From: Bradyrhizobium paxllaeri
GTDB lineage: Bacteria > Pseudomonadota > Alphaproteobacteria > Rhizobiales > Xanthobacteraceae
Direction: 5' to 3'
Length of the DNA stretch: 64,000 bases
NCBI RefSeq assembly: GCF_001693515.2
Contig: NZ_CP042968.1
Location: 558,001-622,000 of the forward strand
Numbering within the stretch: the stretch's first letter is position 1; the number at the start of each line of letters is the position of its first letter. Of the stretch, positions 54,551 to 62,991 are shown piece after piece. Made by a program: the position numbers and the translations under genes. The notes under the pieces were generated by a model that did no database searches, was not told the origin of the DNA, and was given only the letters and a program-made list of their open reading frames with translations.

Positions 54551-55249
54551 ATGGATCGGCGTGGGCGATTCGCCGACCACCCCAATCGGCCCCCGATCTG
54601 CCCGCATGGAGAATTCGTCGTCGATGCTCGGCTGTGGGGCGAGAACGAGCCGCTGCGTTATCGCTATCGAGGCGTGGAGCTGACCGCCATTCACGATGAG
54701 GCATATTACAAGAACCTCGATCCCTGGCGGGAGAAGTCCCTGGAGTTGCTATCGCTCACGAATCCGATGGCCTGGCAGGAGTTCCTGATCACAACCGGCT
54801 TCGAACCCCTTGTGCGCGAGCTGACCTTGCGCACCCTGGCTGAGGCGAGGCGCGCCTGGCCGGAGTGCGATCGGCTGGCGGGCTTCGCGTTCAATTGCAG
54901 CTCCGCTTGGGGTGATCTTCACATCAGCCTGGCTATCGACCCGGCGCGCGCAGCGATGGAGCCGCCCGATTGGGAGCATGAATGCGCCGAGGCCGAACTT
55001 GCTGCGGCCGTTCCCGGATGGCGGGAGCGATACGAGCCCGTGCGCGAGCGCTACGAGGTCGAGCGCGCCCAACATGCTGGTTATCCGGAGCGCTTCCTCG
55101 ACACGCTGCGCCATCTATTGGTGCGAATGGAACGCGACGGGGCGTTTGCCGACATGTCGGGCATTCGGCTGCTGGTGACGGAGGTTGACGCCGACACCGC
55201 AGCGGAAGAGATCGCGCTGAACCGGGTTCGAGATCAATACCCAGGCTGA
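54551..55249 (+). CDS. Hypothetical protein, about 232 residues
   Basis: From about residue 22 it looks like a real soluble protein: GEFVVDARLWGENEPLRYRY, AYYKNLDPWREKSLELLSL, FAFNCSSAWGDLHISLAID. The first 20 residues (arginine/proline rich) are doubtful and the true start may be an internal GTG or other codon. No family is recognised with confidence. It is the first of several unrecognised genes after tRNA-Arg. Confidence 0.55.
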   Translation: MDRRGRFADHPNRPPICPHGEFVVDARLWGENEPLRYRYRGVELTAIHDEAYYKNLDPWREKSLELLSLTNPMAWQEFLITTGFEPLVRELTLRTLAEARRAWPECDRLAGFAFNCSSAWGDLHISLAIDPARAAMEPPDWEHECAEAELAAAVPGWRERYEPVRERYEVERAQHAGYPERFLDTLRHLLVRMERDGAFADMSGIRLLVTEVDADTAAEEIALNRVRDQYPG

Positions 55250-55266
55250 TCGCCACGTTGGGCCCG

Positions 55267-55686
55267 CTACGGCTGCTCGCTCACCGCGATGCAGTCCTGT
55301 CCCGCAACTGTCATGGCCTTCAACTGAGCTAGCGTGGTCGGGAGCAACTCGGGATGCGCGTTGAAGCGGAACCGGACGGTGTGCGGAAGCTGTAGCAACC
55401 GCGCGCCTTCATCGCTCAGCACAAGCTCGACATGGTCGAGGTGTCCAGCCAGCCTGATCACCTCACGGCCGTCGCAAGCCTGATCTTGGTCGGTGCGCTC
55501 GATATGGAGCAGGTCTTCGACTGGCGGCGGCCGGCGGCCGCTGCGCTGTCGGCCGCACGCAAAATGCAGGACGTCGAGCGGATCGCGCGCCGATGCGAAG
55601 CCGAGCGAGAGCACGAGGAGATCACCATTCTCGGTGAAGATCTCCTCGATTTCGAAGTCGCTGCGTTCAATGTCCAATTCAGCCAA
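55267..55686 (-). CDS. Hypothetical protein, 139 residues (immunity-protein-like pattern)
   Basis: An acidic beta-rich protein: FEIEEIFTENGDLLVLSLGF, then LLHIERTDQDQACDGREVI, LVLSDEGARLLQLPHTVRFRF. The pattern (VxxERxDQ, then a LVLSxEGAxxL strand-helix) reminds me of small Imm10-type immunity proteins, but I cannot confirm it. The start codon is uncertain (TTG at 55686 or 55677, with AGGAG just upstream). It converges with the gene at 54551. Confidence 0.45.
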   Translation of the reverse strand: MAELDIERSDFEIEEIFTENGDLLVLSLGFASARDPLDVLHFACGRQRSGRRPPPVEDLLHIERTDQDQACDGREVIRLAGHLDHVELVLSDEGARLLQLPHTVRFRFNAHPELLPTTLAQLKAMTVAGQDCIAVSEQP

Positions 55687-55742
55687 TCTCCTGAGCCGGC
55701 CTTGTCCTTTCTTATCTCAAGCGACATGATAAGAATCCAGTC

Positions 55743-55880
55743 ATGACACAAGGCAACCTTCTTCCCACCCTCGACTGGTTCACGCTGCGTGAGTATTTCG
55801 CGGCCGACGGGCGGCGTGCGGATGGGAGCGCCCCCCGAGAAACCGAGCGAACATTCTTCAAGAATGGGCGTGCGCGGTAG
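55743..55880 (+). CDS. Possible 45-residue ORF, fragment
   Basis: MTQGNLLPTLDWFTLREYFA leads a short frame ending at a TAG at 55878. The opening looks protein-like, but the second half is arginine-rich and reads like decayed or non-coding sequence. It may be the 5' remnant of a lost gene preceding the ORF at 55885. Confidence 0.25.
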   Translation: MTQGNLLPTLDWFTLREYFAADGRRADGSAPRETERTFFKNGRAR

Positions 55881-55884
55881 GAGC

Positions 55885-56148
55885 ATGGCTACGACGGACA
55901 ATCATTTCCGCAGCGCGCTCCAGTCGATCCTTCAGGCCGAACTGGCACGGGGAAACCGGATTCGCTCGGCCGGTCCGTGGCCGCCCACCTGTCATTTGTT
56001 GGTGTTGCTGGATCGCCCGTTCAGGCGGCGATATGCGCTTGCGCCCGGTGTGGGGTTCGAAAATCCGAAAGACCCGCACTACTGGAAGGCCGAATACCGA
56101 GCCGAGGTCGAGCCCGGTGTCTGGGAATGCCTCGCATGCGGGTTCTAA
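55885..56148 (+). CDS. Hypothetical protein, 87 residues
   Basis: Starts MATTDNHFRSALQSILQAEL with a strong AGGAG (55879-55883) just upstream, the best ribosome site in this cluster. The body HLLVLLDRPFRRRYALAPG and DPHYWKAEYRAEVEPGVWEC looks like a compact alpha/beta domain ending in a CLACGF tail. No family is recognised. It may act with neighbours 55267 and 56286, but nothing shows that directly. Confidence 0.55.
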   Translation: MATTDNHFRSALQSILQAELARGNRIRSAGPWPPTCHLLVLLDRPFRRRYALAPGVGFENPKDPHYWKAEYRAEVEPGVWECLACGF

Positions 56149-56285
56149 GCGCGCCGCCCCCGGGTTTCGTAACGGCGCATAGCACGCCCAAGTTTGACGC
56201 AATCCCCGCGCATTGTCGCGCGACTTTTGCTGTTGACGCATGTCAGCTCATGCATTCGTTCAATTCGATTGCGGAGATATCACCG

Positions 56286-56993
56286 ATGCGTTGGCTCACA
56301 TCACTGGGACGGACCAAACTGGCGCGGCGTCTGGACAGCTATCCGCCGTACCGGGCGCCATTCCCAGGCGATAATTTCAAGCTGAGCGTCGAACAGGCGC
56401 AGGCCAATCTCGACTACCTGCTGGCGCACCGTGCAGAGCGGCTGGCCGTGCTTGGCGAATTGCTGGCGGAGGAGAATATCGACCTGCGCGTGGGTTTCGC
56501 TGCCGATGATTACAAGCCGCTGCTCGACGCGCTCCACAGCTGGGCGAAATCAGAGTGGCCCGGCATTCACGACCGCAAGATCGCCTCGTTCAAGACCTGG
56601 CTTTCATCCAGCCGCGAAGGACCCGAGATCGCGTACTCGCTGGTGATGGATGTCGCCATCCTGCTCGGCGAGTTGATCGTCACCCGCAGGCCGCTATTCG
56701 TCTGGTCGCTGGATCTCGATCCCGAAAACGGCCCGGCGGGGCCCGATCCCGCCTCGTTCGACGATGCGATGGACAGTTACAAGCGGCCGGTCGTGCAGAT
56801 TCCGAAGGGCGGGCCATTTCCGACCATCATCCTCGATGTCGAAGCCGTCGTCGCCCACAAATATATGAAGGCGCGAGAGTCGCTGACGTGGGCGCTCAAC
56901 GACTTCCATTATTTGGTCGATCAGGCCGTGAGTGGTGCCCATGAAGAGTACTGGGTCGCCGAGGCACAGCGTGCGGCGGAATCCCGGGGCTGA
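56286..56993 (+). CDS. Hypothetical protein, 235 residues
   Basis: From MRWLTSLGRTKLARRLDSYP; an in-frame ATG at 56250 is also possible, and a much longer frame to 55977 overlaps the previous gene and is rejected. The protein is soluble and helical with well-formed blocks (NLDYLLAHRAERLAVLGELL, IAYSLVMDVAILLGELIVTR, LFVWSLDLDPEN, GPFPTIILDVEAVVAHKY). It appears to be a conserved type, but I do not recognise the family. Confidence 0.65.
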   Translation: MRWLTSLGRTKLARRLDSYPPYRAPFPGDNFKLSVEQAQANLDYLLAHRAERLAVLGELLAEENIDLRVGFAADDYKPLLDALHSWAKSEWPGIHDRKIASFKTWLSSSREGPEIAYSLVMDVAILLGELIVTRRPLFVWSLDLDPENGPAGPDPASFDDAMDSYKRPVVQIPKGGPFPTIILDVEAVVAHKYMKARESLTWALNDFHYLVDQAVSGAHEEYWVAEAQRAAESRG

Positions 56994-57125
56994 GGTTCCG
57001 CGGTAGAGGTAAATTTCATCCGCGTGCTGGATGCCATCCGTTGTGGCATCGTCATTGCATCGAAGCCGGGCATTGGCGCGAGGGCGATGATATGAAATGT
57101 TCCCGTGACCGTAACTGGAAAGTCG

Positions 57126-58373
57126 ATGCCGGAACAAAATACTGACGTCGTGGTGCTCGGCGCGGGCATCGTCGGCGTGTCAACAGCCTATGCCGCGCGG
57201 CAGCGCGGGATGTCGGTCGTGCTGATCGACCGGCGCGAGCCGGGGAGCGAGACCTCCAATGGCAATGCCGGCATCATCAGCAGCGGCTCGGTATCGCCGC
57301 TCAATAATCCGTCGCTGTGGAAGTCGCTGCCGAAATATCTGGGTAACCGCCACGCAGCATTGCGCTGGAATTCGCTCTGGGCAGTTCGAAACGCGGGATG
57401 GGTCGCGCGTTTTCTGGCGAATTCGGCGGCCTCACGGTTTGAGCCGCGCGCGACCGCGCTGCATGGATTGATTGGGGCATCGGCCAAGCTGCACCGCGAA
57501 TGGATCGTGAAGGCGGGGGCGGGTCATCGGCTTCGCGAGACCGGCTGGCTCCGCGCGTGGCGCAGCGATGCGGCCGCGTCGGCGAAGCAGGAGCAGGCGA
57601 TGCTGGCCGACTACGGCATCGCCAGCGAACTGCTCGACCGCCAGGCCATCTCCGCGCTCGAGCCTGATATCGTGCCGGTCTACAAGGTGGGCCTGCTGCA
57701 CACGGAGACCGCCTCGGTCGATTCGCCGGGCGCGGTGGTCAAGGCCTATGCGCGGATGTTCGCAGGCGCCGGCGGCGAGGTCAGACAGGCGGAGATCAAG
57801 GCGATTACTCCCGACGGCGATCGCTGGCGCGTGGTGCTGGCCGGGGGCGAAATTTCGGCGCGGCATGTGGTGGTCGCGCTGGGACCGTGGTCCGCGGACA
57901 TCTTGCGGCCGCTCGGTTATCGCGTGCCGCTGGCCTATGAGCGCGGCTATCATCGCGAATTCAAACCAAACCCGGCGCGTTCGTTGCGGCGTCCGATCTA
58001 TGACATCGACGGCGGTTTCATCATGACGCCGATGGAGCAGGGCATCCGCGTCACCTCGGGGGTCGAACTGACCGACCGCGATGCGCCGTCCTCTTTCGCC
58101 CAGATCGATCAGGTGGTGCCGCTGGCGCGCGGCGTGGCTGAGTTCGGCGACGCCGTTGGCGAAGCATGGCGCGGCTCGCGGCCGACGCTGCCCGACAGCC
58201 TGCCGATGATCGGCCCAGCCCCGCGGCATGCCGGCATGTGGCTTGCGTTCGGCAACCAGCACATCGGCTTCACGACCGGTCCCGCGACCGGCGCCGCCAT
58301 TGCGGCCATGATCAGCGGTGCGCCCGCGTCTTACGATGTCGTCGCGTTCGCGCCGGGCCGTTACATTTCATGA
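57126..58373 (+). CDS. FAD-dependent D-amino-acid dehydrogenase-like oxidoreductase
   Basis: 415 residues from MPEQNTDVVVLGAGIVGVST, where the FAD Rossmann motif GAGIVG sits. The DAO/DadA fold shows NGNAGIISSGSVSPLNNP, the insert domain (about 90-320) and the C-terminal LPDSLPMIGPAPRHAGMW...GNQHIGFTTGPATG. Such enzymes oxidise D-amino acids to 2-oxo acids, passing electrons to quinones. It precedes a peptide-type ABC transporter on the same strand by about 860 bp, so a shared catabolic role is possible but not shown. Confidence 0.85.
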   Translation: MPEQNTDVVVLGAGIVGVSTAYAARQRGMSVVLIDRREPGSETSNGNAGIISSGSVSPLNNPSLWKSLPKYLGNRHAALRWNSLWAVRNAGWVARFLANSAASRFEPRATALHGLIGASAKLHREWIVKAGAGHRLRETGWLRAWRSDAAASAKQEQAMLADYGIASELLDRQAISALEPDIVPVYKVGLLHTETASVDSPGAVVKAYARMFAGAGGEVRQAEIKAITPDGDRWRVVLAGGEISARHVVVALGPWSADILRPLGYRVPLAYERGYHREFKPNPARSLRRPIYDIDGGFIMTPMEQGIRVTSGVELTDRDAPSSFAQIDQVVPLARGVAEFGDAVGEAWRGSRPTLPDSLPMIGPAPRHAGMWLAFGNQHIGFTTGPATGAAIAAMISGAPASYDVVAFAPGRYIS

Positions 58374-59233
58374 CGCCGCAAGACGCCGCTGGCGCAGCGT
58401 CGCTGCCCCGGCGGCGACCAGCATGAGGAAGCCGAGCACTCCGCTCACCCCGGCGTGATGAAGAACGGCTTCACGTCCGCGCCGGGGCTGAGGTCGAGGA
58501 CGATCGGCGGCGACGCGACCGCGAGGTTGTTCTTGCGGTAGTGCTCTCTGACGGCCCCCGGAAGACCGCCACGCACCAGAACGCCCGGCTGCGTCGTCAT
58601 CTGGAACGCTGGCGTCCTCGGCGAAAGCATCAATATGCCGCCGCCACCGGGCGGCAGCATAGGCTGCAAATGCGCGGCGCGACGCTTGGTCGGGATTGCG
58701 TCAATCCTGCGGTGCGGACTGAGACATATTTGGGACGTCGTAGAACAAGACGGATAGGTTGCGCTTTTTAGCCTTGGGGAGTTCGCGAAAATGATCGCCT
58801 CACCCCGCCCGGCCACATGAGGCCGAGCGCCACAAGCAAGGCACCAGCCAGCTCGGAATCGTTCGCTGCCAATGAGCCCCGACGCTGCGCAGCCGGCGGC
58901 CGTGTGGGGTCATCTCGGCTCGGATCGCTCGAAAAATGAGCGTCAGCCTTTCCAAAGGTCACGCAGGGGAGGGCGCCGAAGCCGTGCGACATCTTGAGCC
59001 GGCGGGATCCCAATGCCGAATTGGTCCGGGAATGGCCAAGTTTCTCGATCAAGGAGGGACGAGAGATTGCATTCCGCGTTGGCACACACATTGCAATCAT
59101 CGCAACAGTCTGTCGTCGCGGCGGAATATCGTTGCAATCGTCTCTTGCATGGCGCGACAGTTTGGTGACACTTGCGCTTGCTTCGCCGCCCTGGGAACGT
59201 GGGTGCGCGCCTTGTCGGCGCTGGAGTTTGTTG
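58374..59233. other. Gene-poor stretch with a decayed coding remnant
   Basis: On the minus strand, 58369-58470 reads HAGVSGVLGFLMLVAAGAAT then LRQRRLAAS and a stop, a membrane-helix-plus-arginine tail. One base out of frame upstream lies a separate stretch (PPIVLDLSPGADVKPFFITP). This suggests a frameshifted remnant of a membrane or membrane-anchored protein. The rest to 59233 shows no gene. It should contain the transporter operon's promoter, which I cannot place. Confidence 0.45.
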
Positions 59234-60151
59234 ATGTTGCGTCTGATCGCCCGGCGTCTTGCTCTCGGTGTGCTGGTCGCACTGACCGTGATGACGCTTG
59301 CGTTCCTGCTGACGCGGCTGTCGGGCGATCTTGCGGTTTCGATCGCCGGCCCTTCGGCGACGCAGGCCGACGTCGAGATCGTGCGCAAGGCCTATGGCCT
59401 CGACCGCCCGCTCTATGTCCAGTTCTTCGCCTGGGTCGGCCGCGCCATGGTCGGCGATTTCGGCCAAAGCTATTTCTTCAAGGACAGCGTCGCCAACCTG
59501 ATTCAGAAGCGCCTGCCGATCACGCTGACGCTTGGCCTGGTCGGCCTGAGCCTTGCCTTGGTCATCTCGCTGCCGCTCGGCATTTTGGCGGCGCTGCGCG
59601 AAAACACCTGGGTCGACCGCAGCGTCACCATGTTCACGATGGTCGGGCAGGCGGTACCGAGCTTCTGGCTGGCGCTGATTTTGATGATCGTGCTCGGCCT
59701 GCAGCTCGGCGTACTGCCGATCTCGGGCACCGGCACCTGGCAGCATTTTGTGATGCCGGGCATCGTGCTCGCCTTCACCGCGATCCCGGCGCTGACGCGG
59801 CTGACCCGCTCCGGCATGATCGAGGCGATGGCCTCGGACTATATCCGCACCGCGCGCGCCAAAGGCCTGTCGCGGGCGCGCATCATCTTCAAGCACGCGT
59901 TGCGCAACGCCGCCATTCCCGTGGTGTCGATTGCCGCCGTGCAGCTCGGCTTCATGCTTGGCGGCTCGATCGTGATCGAAACCGTGTTCGCGCTGCATGG
60001 CGTCGGCTATCTCGGCTGGGAGAGCATCGCCAAGAATGATTTCCCCGTGGTGCAGGCGGTGGTGCTGGTGCTGGCCGTATTCTATATCGGCCTCACGCTG
60101 CTGGCCGACATCCTCAATGCGCTGCTCGATCCGAGGCTCAGGACCGGATGA
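59234..60151 (+). CDS. Peptide/nickel-type ABC transporter permease (DppB-like)
   Basis: 305 residues from MLRLIARRLALGVLVALTVM, with GGAG seven bases upstream; an open frame from 58994 is not supported. Six membrane segments. The permease signature (EAA loop) is SDYIRTARAKGLSRARIIFKHALRNA. The N-terminal TLAFLLTRLSGDLA...GLDRPLYVQFFAW is typical of DppB/OppB. It ends ATGA-overlapped with the second permease. Confidence 0.93.
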   Translation: MLRLIARRLALGVLVALTVMTLAFLLTRLSGDLAVSIAGPSATQADVEIVRKAYGLDRPLYVQFFAWVGRAMVGDFGQSYFFKDSVANLIQKRLPITLTLGLVGLSLALVISLPLGILAALRENTWVDRSVTMFTMVGQAVPSFWLALILMIVLGLQLGVLPISGTGTWQHFVMPGIVLAFTAIPALTRLTRSGMIEAMASDYIRTARAKGLSRARIIFKHALRNAAIPVVSIAAVQLGFMLGGSIVIETVFALHGVGYLGWESIAKNDFPVVQAVVLVLAVFYIGLTLLADILNALLDPRLRTG

Positions 60152-61029
60152 GCGAACCCGTTGCCATTCAGGCGCCGCAGCCTTCGAGCGTCGGTGCGTC
60201 GCGCATCGGCACCGCGGGCTTCGCGATCGGTATCGCCATCGTCGGGGTCGTCCTGTTCGCCGCGCTGTTCGGCAACGCGCTGGTGCCGGCCGATCCGTTC
60301 ACCCAGGACCTCGGCAACCGCCTCAAGCCACCGTTCTGGATGGAAGGCACCCAGGCGGGCCATTGGCTCGGCACCGATCAGCTCGGGCGGGACTATCTGG
60401 CGCGACTGGTTTATGGCGCGCGCATTTCGCTGCTGATCGGCATCATGACGGTCATCACCTCGGGCCTGATCGGCATCACGCTCGGCGTGCTCGGCGGCTT
60501 CTTCGGCGGCCGCGTCGATGATTTCGTGCTGTTCGCCATCACCACGCGATTGTCTATCCCCGTCGTGCTGGTCGCGCTTGCGGTGGTCGGACTGATGGGA
60601 TCGGGCCTCGGGCTCGTCGTCGCCACCCTTGGCCTGCTGTTATGGGACCGCTTCGCCGTGGTCGCGCGCGCCACCACCATGCAGGTCCGCAACAACGACT
60701 ATGTCAGCGCCGCCTGGTGCGCCGGCGCCTCGATGCCGCATATCCTGATCAAGGAGATTTTGCCGAACATCGCCAGCCACCTCGCCGTGGTGGCGACGCT
60801 GGAGATGGCGCTGGCGATCCTGCTCGAAGCCGCGCTGTCGTTCCTCGGGCTCGGCGTGCCGCCGCCGCTGCCGTCCTGGGGCCTGATGATCGCCGAGGGC
60901 AAGGACTACATGTTCTTTTCGCCGTGGGTGATCATGATTCCCGGCGTCGCGCTGTTCATTCTGGTGCTCGGCATCAATCTGGTCGGCGACGGCCTGCGCA
61001 ATTTGCTCGGCGCGGAGCGGCTCAGATGA
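60148..61029 (+). CDS. Peptide/nickel-type ABC transporter permease (DppC-like)
   Basis: 293 residues with a cytosolic leader of about 25 residues and six membrane segments. The region TDQLGRDYLARLVYGARISL is the DppC hallmark, and NDYVSAAWCAGASMPHILIKEILPN is the EAA loop. It overlaps its neighbours by four bases on both sides (ATGA), a tightly coupled operon. Confidence 0.93.
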   Translation: MSEPVAIQAPQPSSVGASRIGTAGFAIGIAIVGVVLFAALFGNALVPADPFTQDLGNRLKPPFWMEGTQAGHWLGTDQLGRDYLARLVYGARISLLIGIMTVITSGLIGITLGVLGGFFGGRVDDFVLFAITTRLSIPVVLVALAVVGLMGSGLGLVVATLGLLLWDRFAVVARATTMQVRNNDYVSAAWCAGASMPHILIKEILPNIASHLAVVATLEMALAILLEAALSFLGLGVPPPLPSWGLMIAEGKDYMFFSPWVIMIPGVALFILVLGINLVGDGLRNLLGAERLR

Positions 61030-62003
61030 GTACGCTTCTGGAAATCGAAGGGCTCGAGGTAACGTTCGGCCGCACCGCCGCGGTGCGCGGCGCCTCGTTC
61101 CGGGTCGAGCGGGGCGAGACCCATTGCCTGGTCGGCGAATCCGGCTGCGGCAAATCGGTGAGCGCACTTGCGGTGATGAGCCTGCTCGCCCGCGGTGGCC
61201 AGCGTTCGGCGAAGAAGATGAGCTTTGCCGGCACCGATCTCACCTCGCTGTCGGACCGCGAGATGGCGCGCATCCGCGGCAATCGCATGGCGATGATCTT
61301 TCAGGAGCCGATGACCAGCCTCAACCCGGCCTTCACCATCGGCTCGCAGATGGCGGAGGTGATGACGCGCCACAAGGGCGGCACGCGTGCGGCCGCGCTC
61401 GACCGTGCCGCCGAACTGATGGCCCGCGTCGGCATCACCGCGCCCGGCATGCGGCTCGGCCAGTTTCCGCATCAGCTTTCGGGCGGCCTGCGCCAGCGTG
61501 TGATGATCGCGATGGCGCTGATGTGCGATCCGGAACTCTTGATCGCCGACGAGCCGACCACTGCGCTCGACGTCACCGTGCAGGCGCAGATCCTGCGGCT
61601 GCTTGCGGGCCTCAAGCGCGAGCTTGGCCTCTCGATCCTGCTGATCACCCATGACCTCGGCATTGTCGCCCGCGTCGCCGATCATGTGTCCGTCATGTAT
61701 GCCGGCGAGGTGGTCGAGCGCGCGCCAACCGCGGAATTGTTCCGCGCGCCGCAGCACCCCTACACACGCGGCCTGCTGTCCTGCGTGCCGGTGCCGGGCC
61801 GCGTGCAGCGCGACCGGCCGCTCGGCTCGATCCCGGGTGTAGTGCCGGCGATCGGCGCAGGCTTTGCCGGTTGCGCGTTCCGCTCGCGCTGCGCGCACGC
61901 CGACGAGACATGCACGCGCGCGATACCGCGGCGGCAGGCGGGCGATGCGCATGATTATCTTTGCCGGCTCGAGCCGGACTGGGCGGAGCCGCAACCCGCA
62001 TGA
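61026..62003 (+). CDS. ABC transporter ATP-binding protein (DppD-like)
   Basis: 325 residues from [15 protein letters not shown]. Walker A is [14 protein letters not shown], the Q loop [12 protein letters not shown], the signature [15 protein letters not shown], and Walker [16 protein letters not shown] with the H switch ITHDLGIVA. The C-terminal oligopeptide extension ([16 protein letters not shown]) has the cysteine pattern linked to an iron-sulfur site in this subfamily. Start and stop overlap neighbours by four bases. Confidence 0.95.
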   Translation: MSTLLEIEGLEVTFGRTAAVRGASFRVERGETHCLVGESGCGKSVSALAVMSLLARGGQRSAKKMSFAGTDLTSLSDREMARIRGNRMAMIFQEPMTSLNPAFTIGSQMAEVMTRHKGGTRAAALDRAAELMARVGITAPGMRLGQFPHQLSGGLRQRVMIAMALMCDPELLIADEPTTALDVTVQAQILRLLAGLKRELGLSILLITHDLGIVARVADHVSVMYAGEVVERAPTAELFRAPQHPYTRGLLSCVPVPGRVQRDRPLGSIPGVVPAIGAGFAGCAFRSRCAHADETCTRAIPRRQAGDAHDYLCRLEPDWAEPQPA

Positions 62004-62950
62004 CCGCCGCGATCGAGGTTCAGAATCTGCGATGCGAGTTTCGCGTGCGCACCGGCCTGATGTCGCAGGAAAAGCGCGTGATCGCGGTCGACAATGTCAC
62101 GTTCAGCGTGCCGGCCGGCAGCGTGCTCGGCGTCGTCGGCGAGTCCGGATGCGGCAAATCCACGCTGGCGCGCCTGATCCTTGGCCTGCTCAAGCCGACA
62201 GCGGGCACGGTGCTGGTCGACGGCAGGAGCCTGTTCGATCTCGATCGCAAGGCGCGGGCGCGGCTGATCCAGCCGGTGTTTCAGGACCCGTTCGCGTCGC
62301 TCAACCCGCGCCGGCGCATCAAGGACATCGTGGCCCTGCCGCTGGCGGCCCAGGGCACCTTCTCGCGCGGCGAGATCGAGCGCCGCGTCGGCGGCATTCT
62401 GGAGCGTGTCGGCCTCTCGGCTGCGATGGGCGAGCGCATGCCTGCGCAACTCTCCGGCGGGCAACGCCAGCGCGCGGCGATTGCACGTGCGCTGGTGCTG
62501 GAGCCGCGGATCGTGATCTGCGACGAGCCGACCAGCGCGCTCGACGTCTCAGTGCAGGCGCAGATCCTCAATCTGCTGGCCGATCTGCGCCGCGATCTCG
62601 GGCTGACCTATCTCTTCATCAGCCACAATCTCGCGGTCGTCGAGCATGTCGCGAGCGAAGTCGCGGTGATGTATCTCGGTCGCTTCGTCGAGCGCAACGA
62701 GACCGACGCCCTGTTTCGCACGCCCCGGCACCCCTACACCCAGGCGCTGCTGGAAAGCGTGCTGACGCCGGAGCCGGGCAAGGGCGTACCGGATATCGGC
62801 CTCGGCGACGCCATGCCCGATCCGTCCAATATTCCGCCGGGCTGCCGGTTCAACCCGCGTTGCCGCATCGCGGTCGAGCGCTGCCGCCATGAGGCACCAA
62901 CGCCCATGGTCCGGCCGCCCGCGGGGATGGTAGAATGTCATCTGGCATAG
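62000..62950 (+). CDS. ABC transporter ATP-binding protein (DppF-like)
   Basis: 316 residues. Walker A is [14 protein letters not shown], the Q loop FQDPFASLNPRR, the signature LSGGQRQRAAIARAL, Walker B RIVICDEPTSALDVS and the H switch ISHNLAVVEH. The C-terminal PPGCRFNPRCRIAVERC matches the oligopeptide-transport extension. It pairs with the preceding ATPase as a heterodimer energising the two permeases. Confidence 0.95.
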   Translation: MTAAIEVQNLRCEFRVRTGLMSQEKRVIAVDNVTFSVPAGSVLGVVGESGCGKSTLARLILGLLKPTAGTVLVDGRSLFDLDRKARARLIQPVFQDPFASLNPRRRIKDIVALPLAAQGTFSRGEIERRVGGILERVGLSAAMGERMPAQLSGGQRQRAAIARALVLEPRIVICDEPTSALDVSVQAQILNLLADLRRDLGLTYLFISHNLAVVEHVASEVAVMYLGRFVERNETDALFRTPRHPYTQALLESVLTPEPGKGVPDIGLGDAMPDPSNIPPGCRFNPRCRIAVERCRHEAPTPMVRPPAGMVECHLA

Positions 62951-62991
62951 GGCGTGCTTCACTTTGTAAACGGAAAATAATGGAGAGCGAT

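Noticed and set aside
54246..54704. 152-codon frame containing APEEIRTPDPQIRS
   Set aside because: This well-known spurious peptide is the antisense translation of the tRNA-Arg gene, not a protein.
55977..56285. 103-codon N-terminal extension of the 235-residue hypothetical protein
   Set aside because: It overlaps the gene at 55885 in another frame and has shadow-like composition; a good start with a ribosome site exists at 56286.
54323..57000. tRNA-Arg as the attachment site of an integrated island
   Set aside because: No integrase and no second copy of the tRNA 3' end were seen downstream, so an integrative element is not supported.
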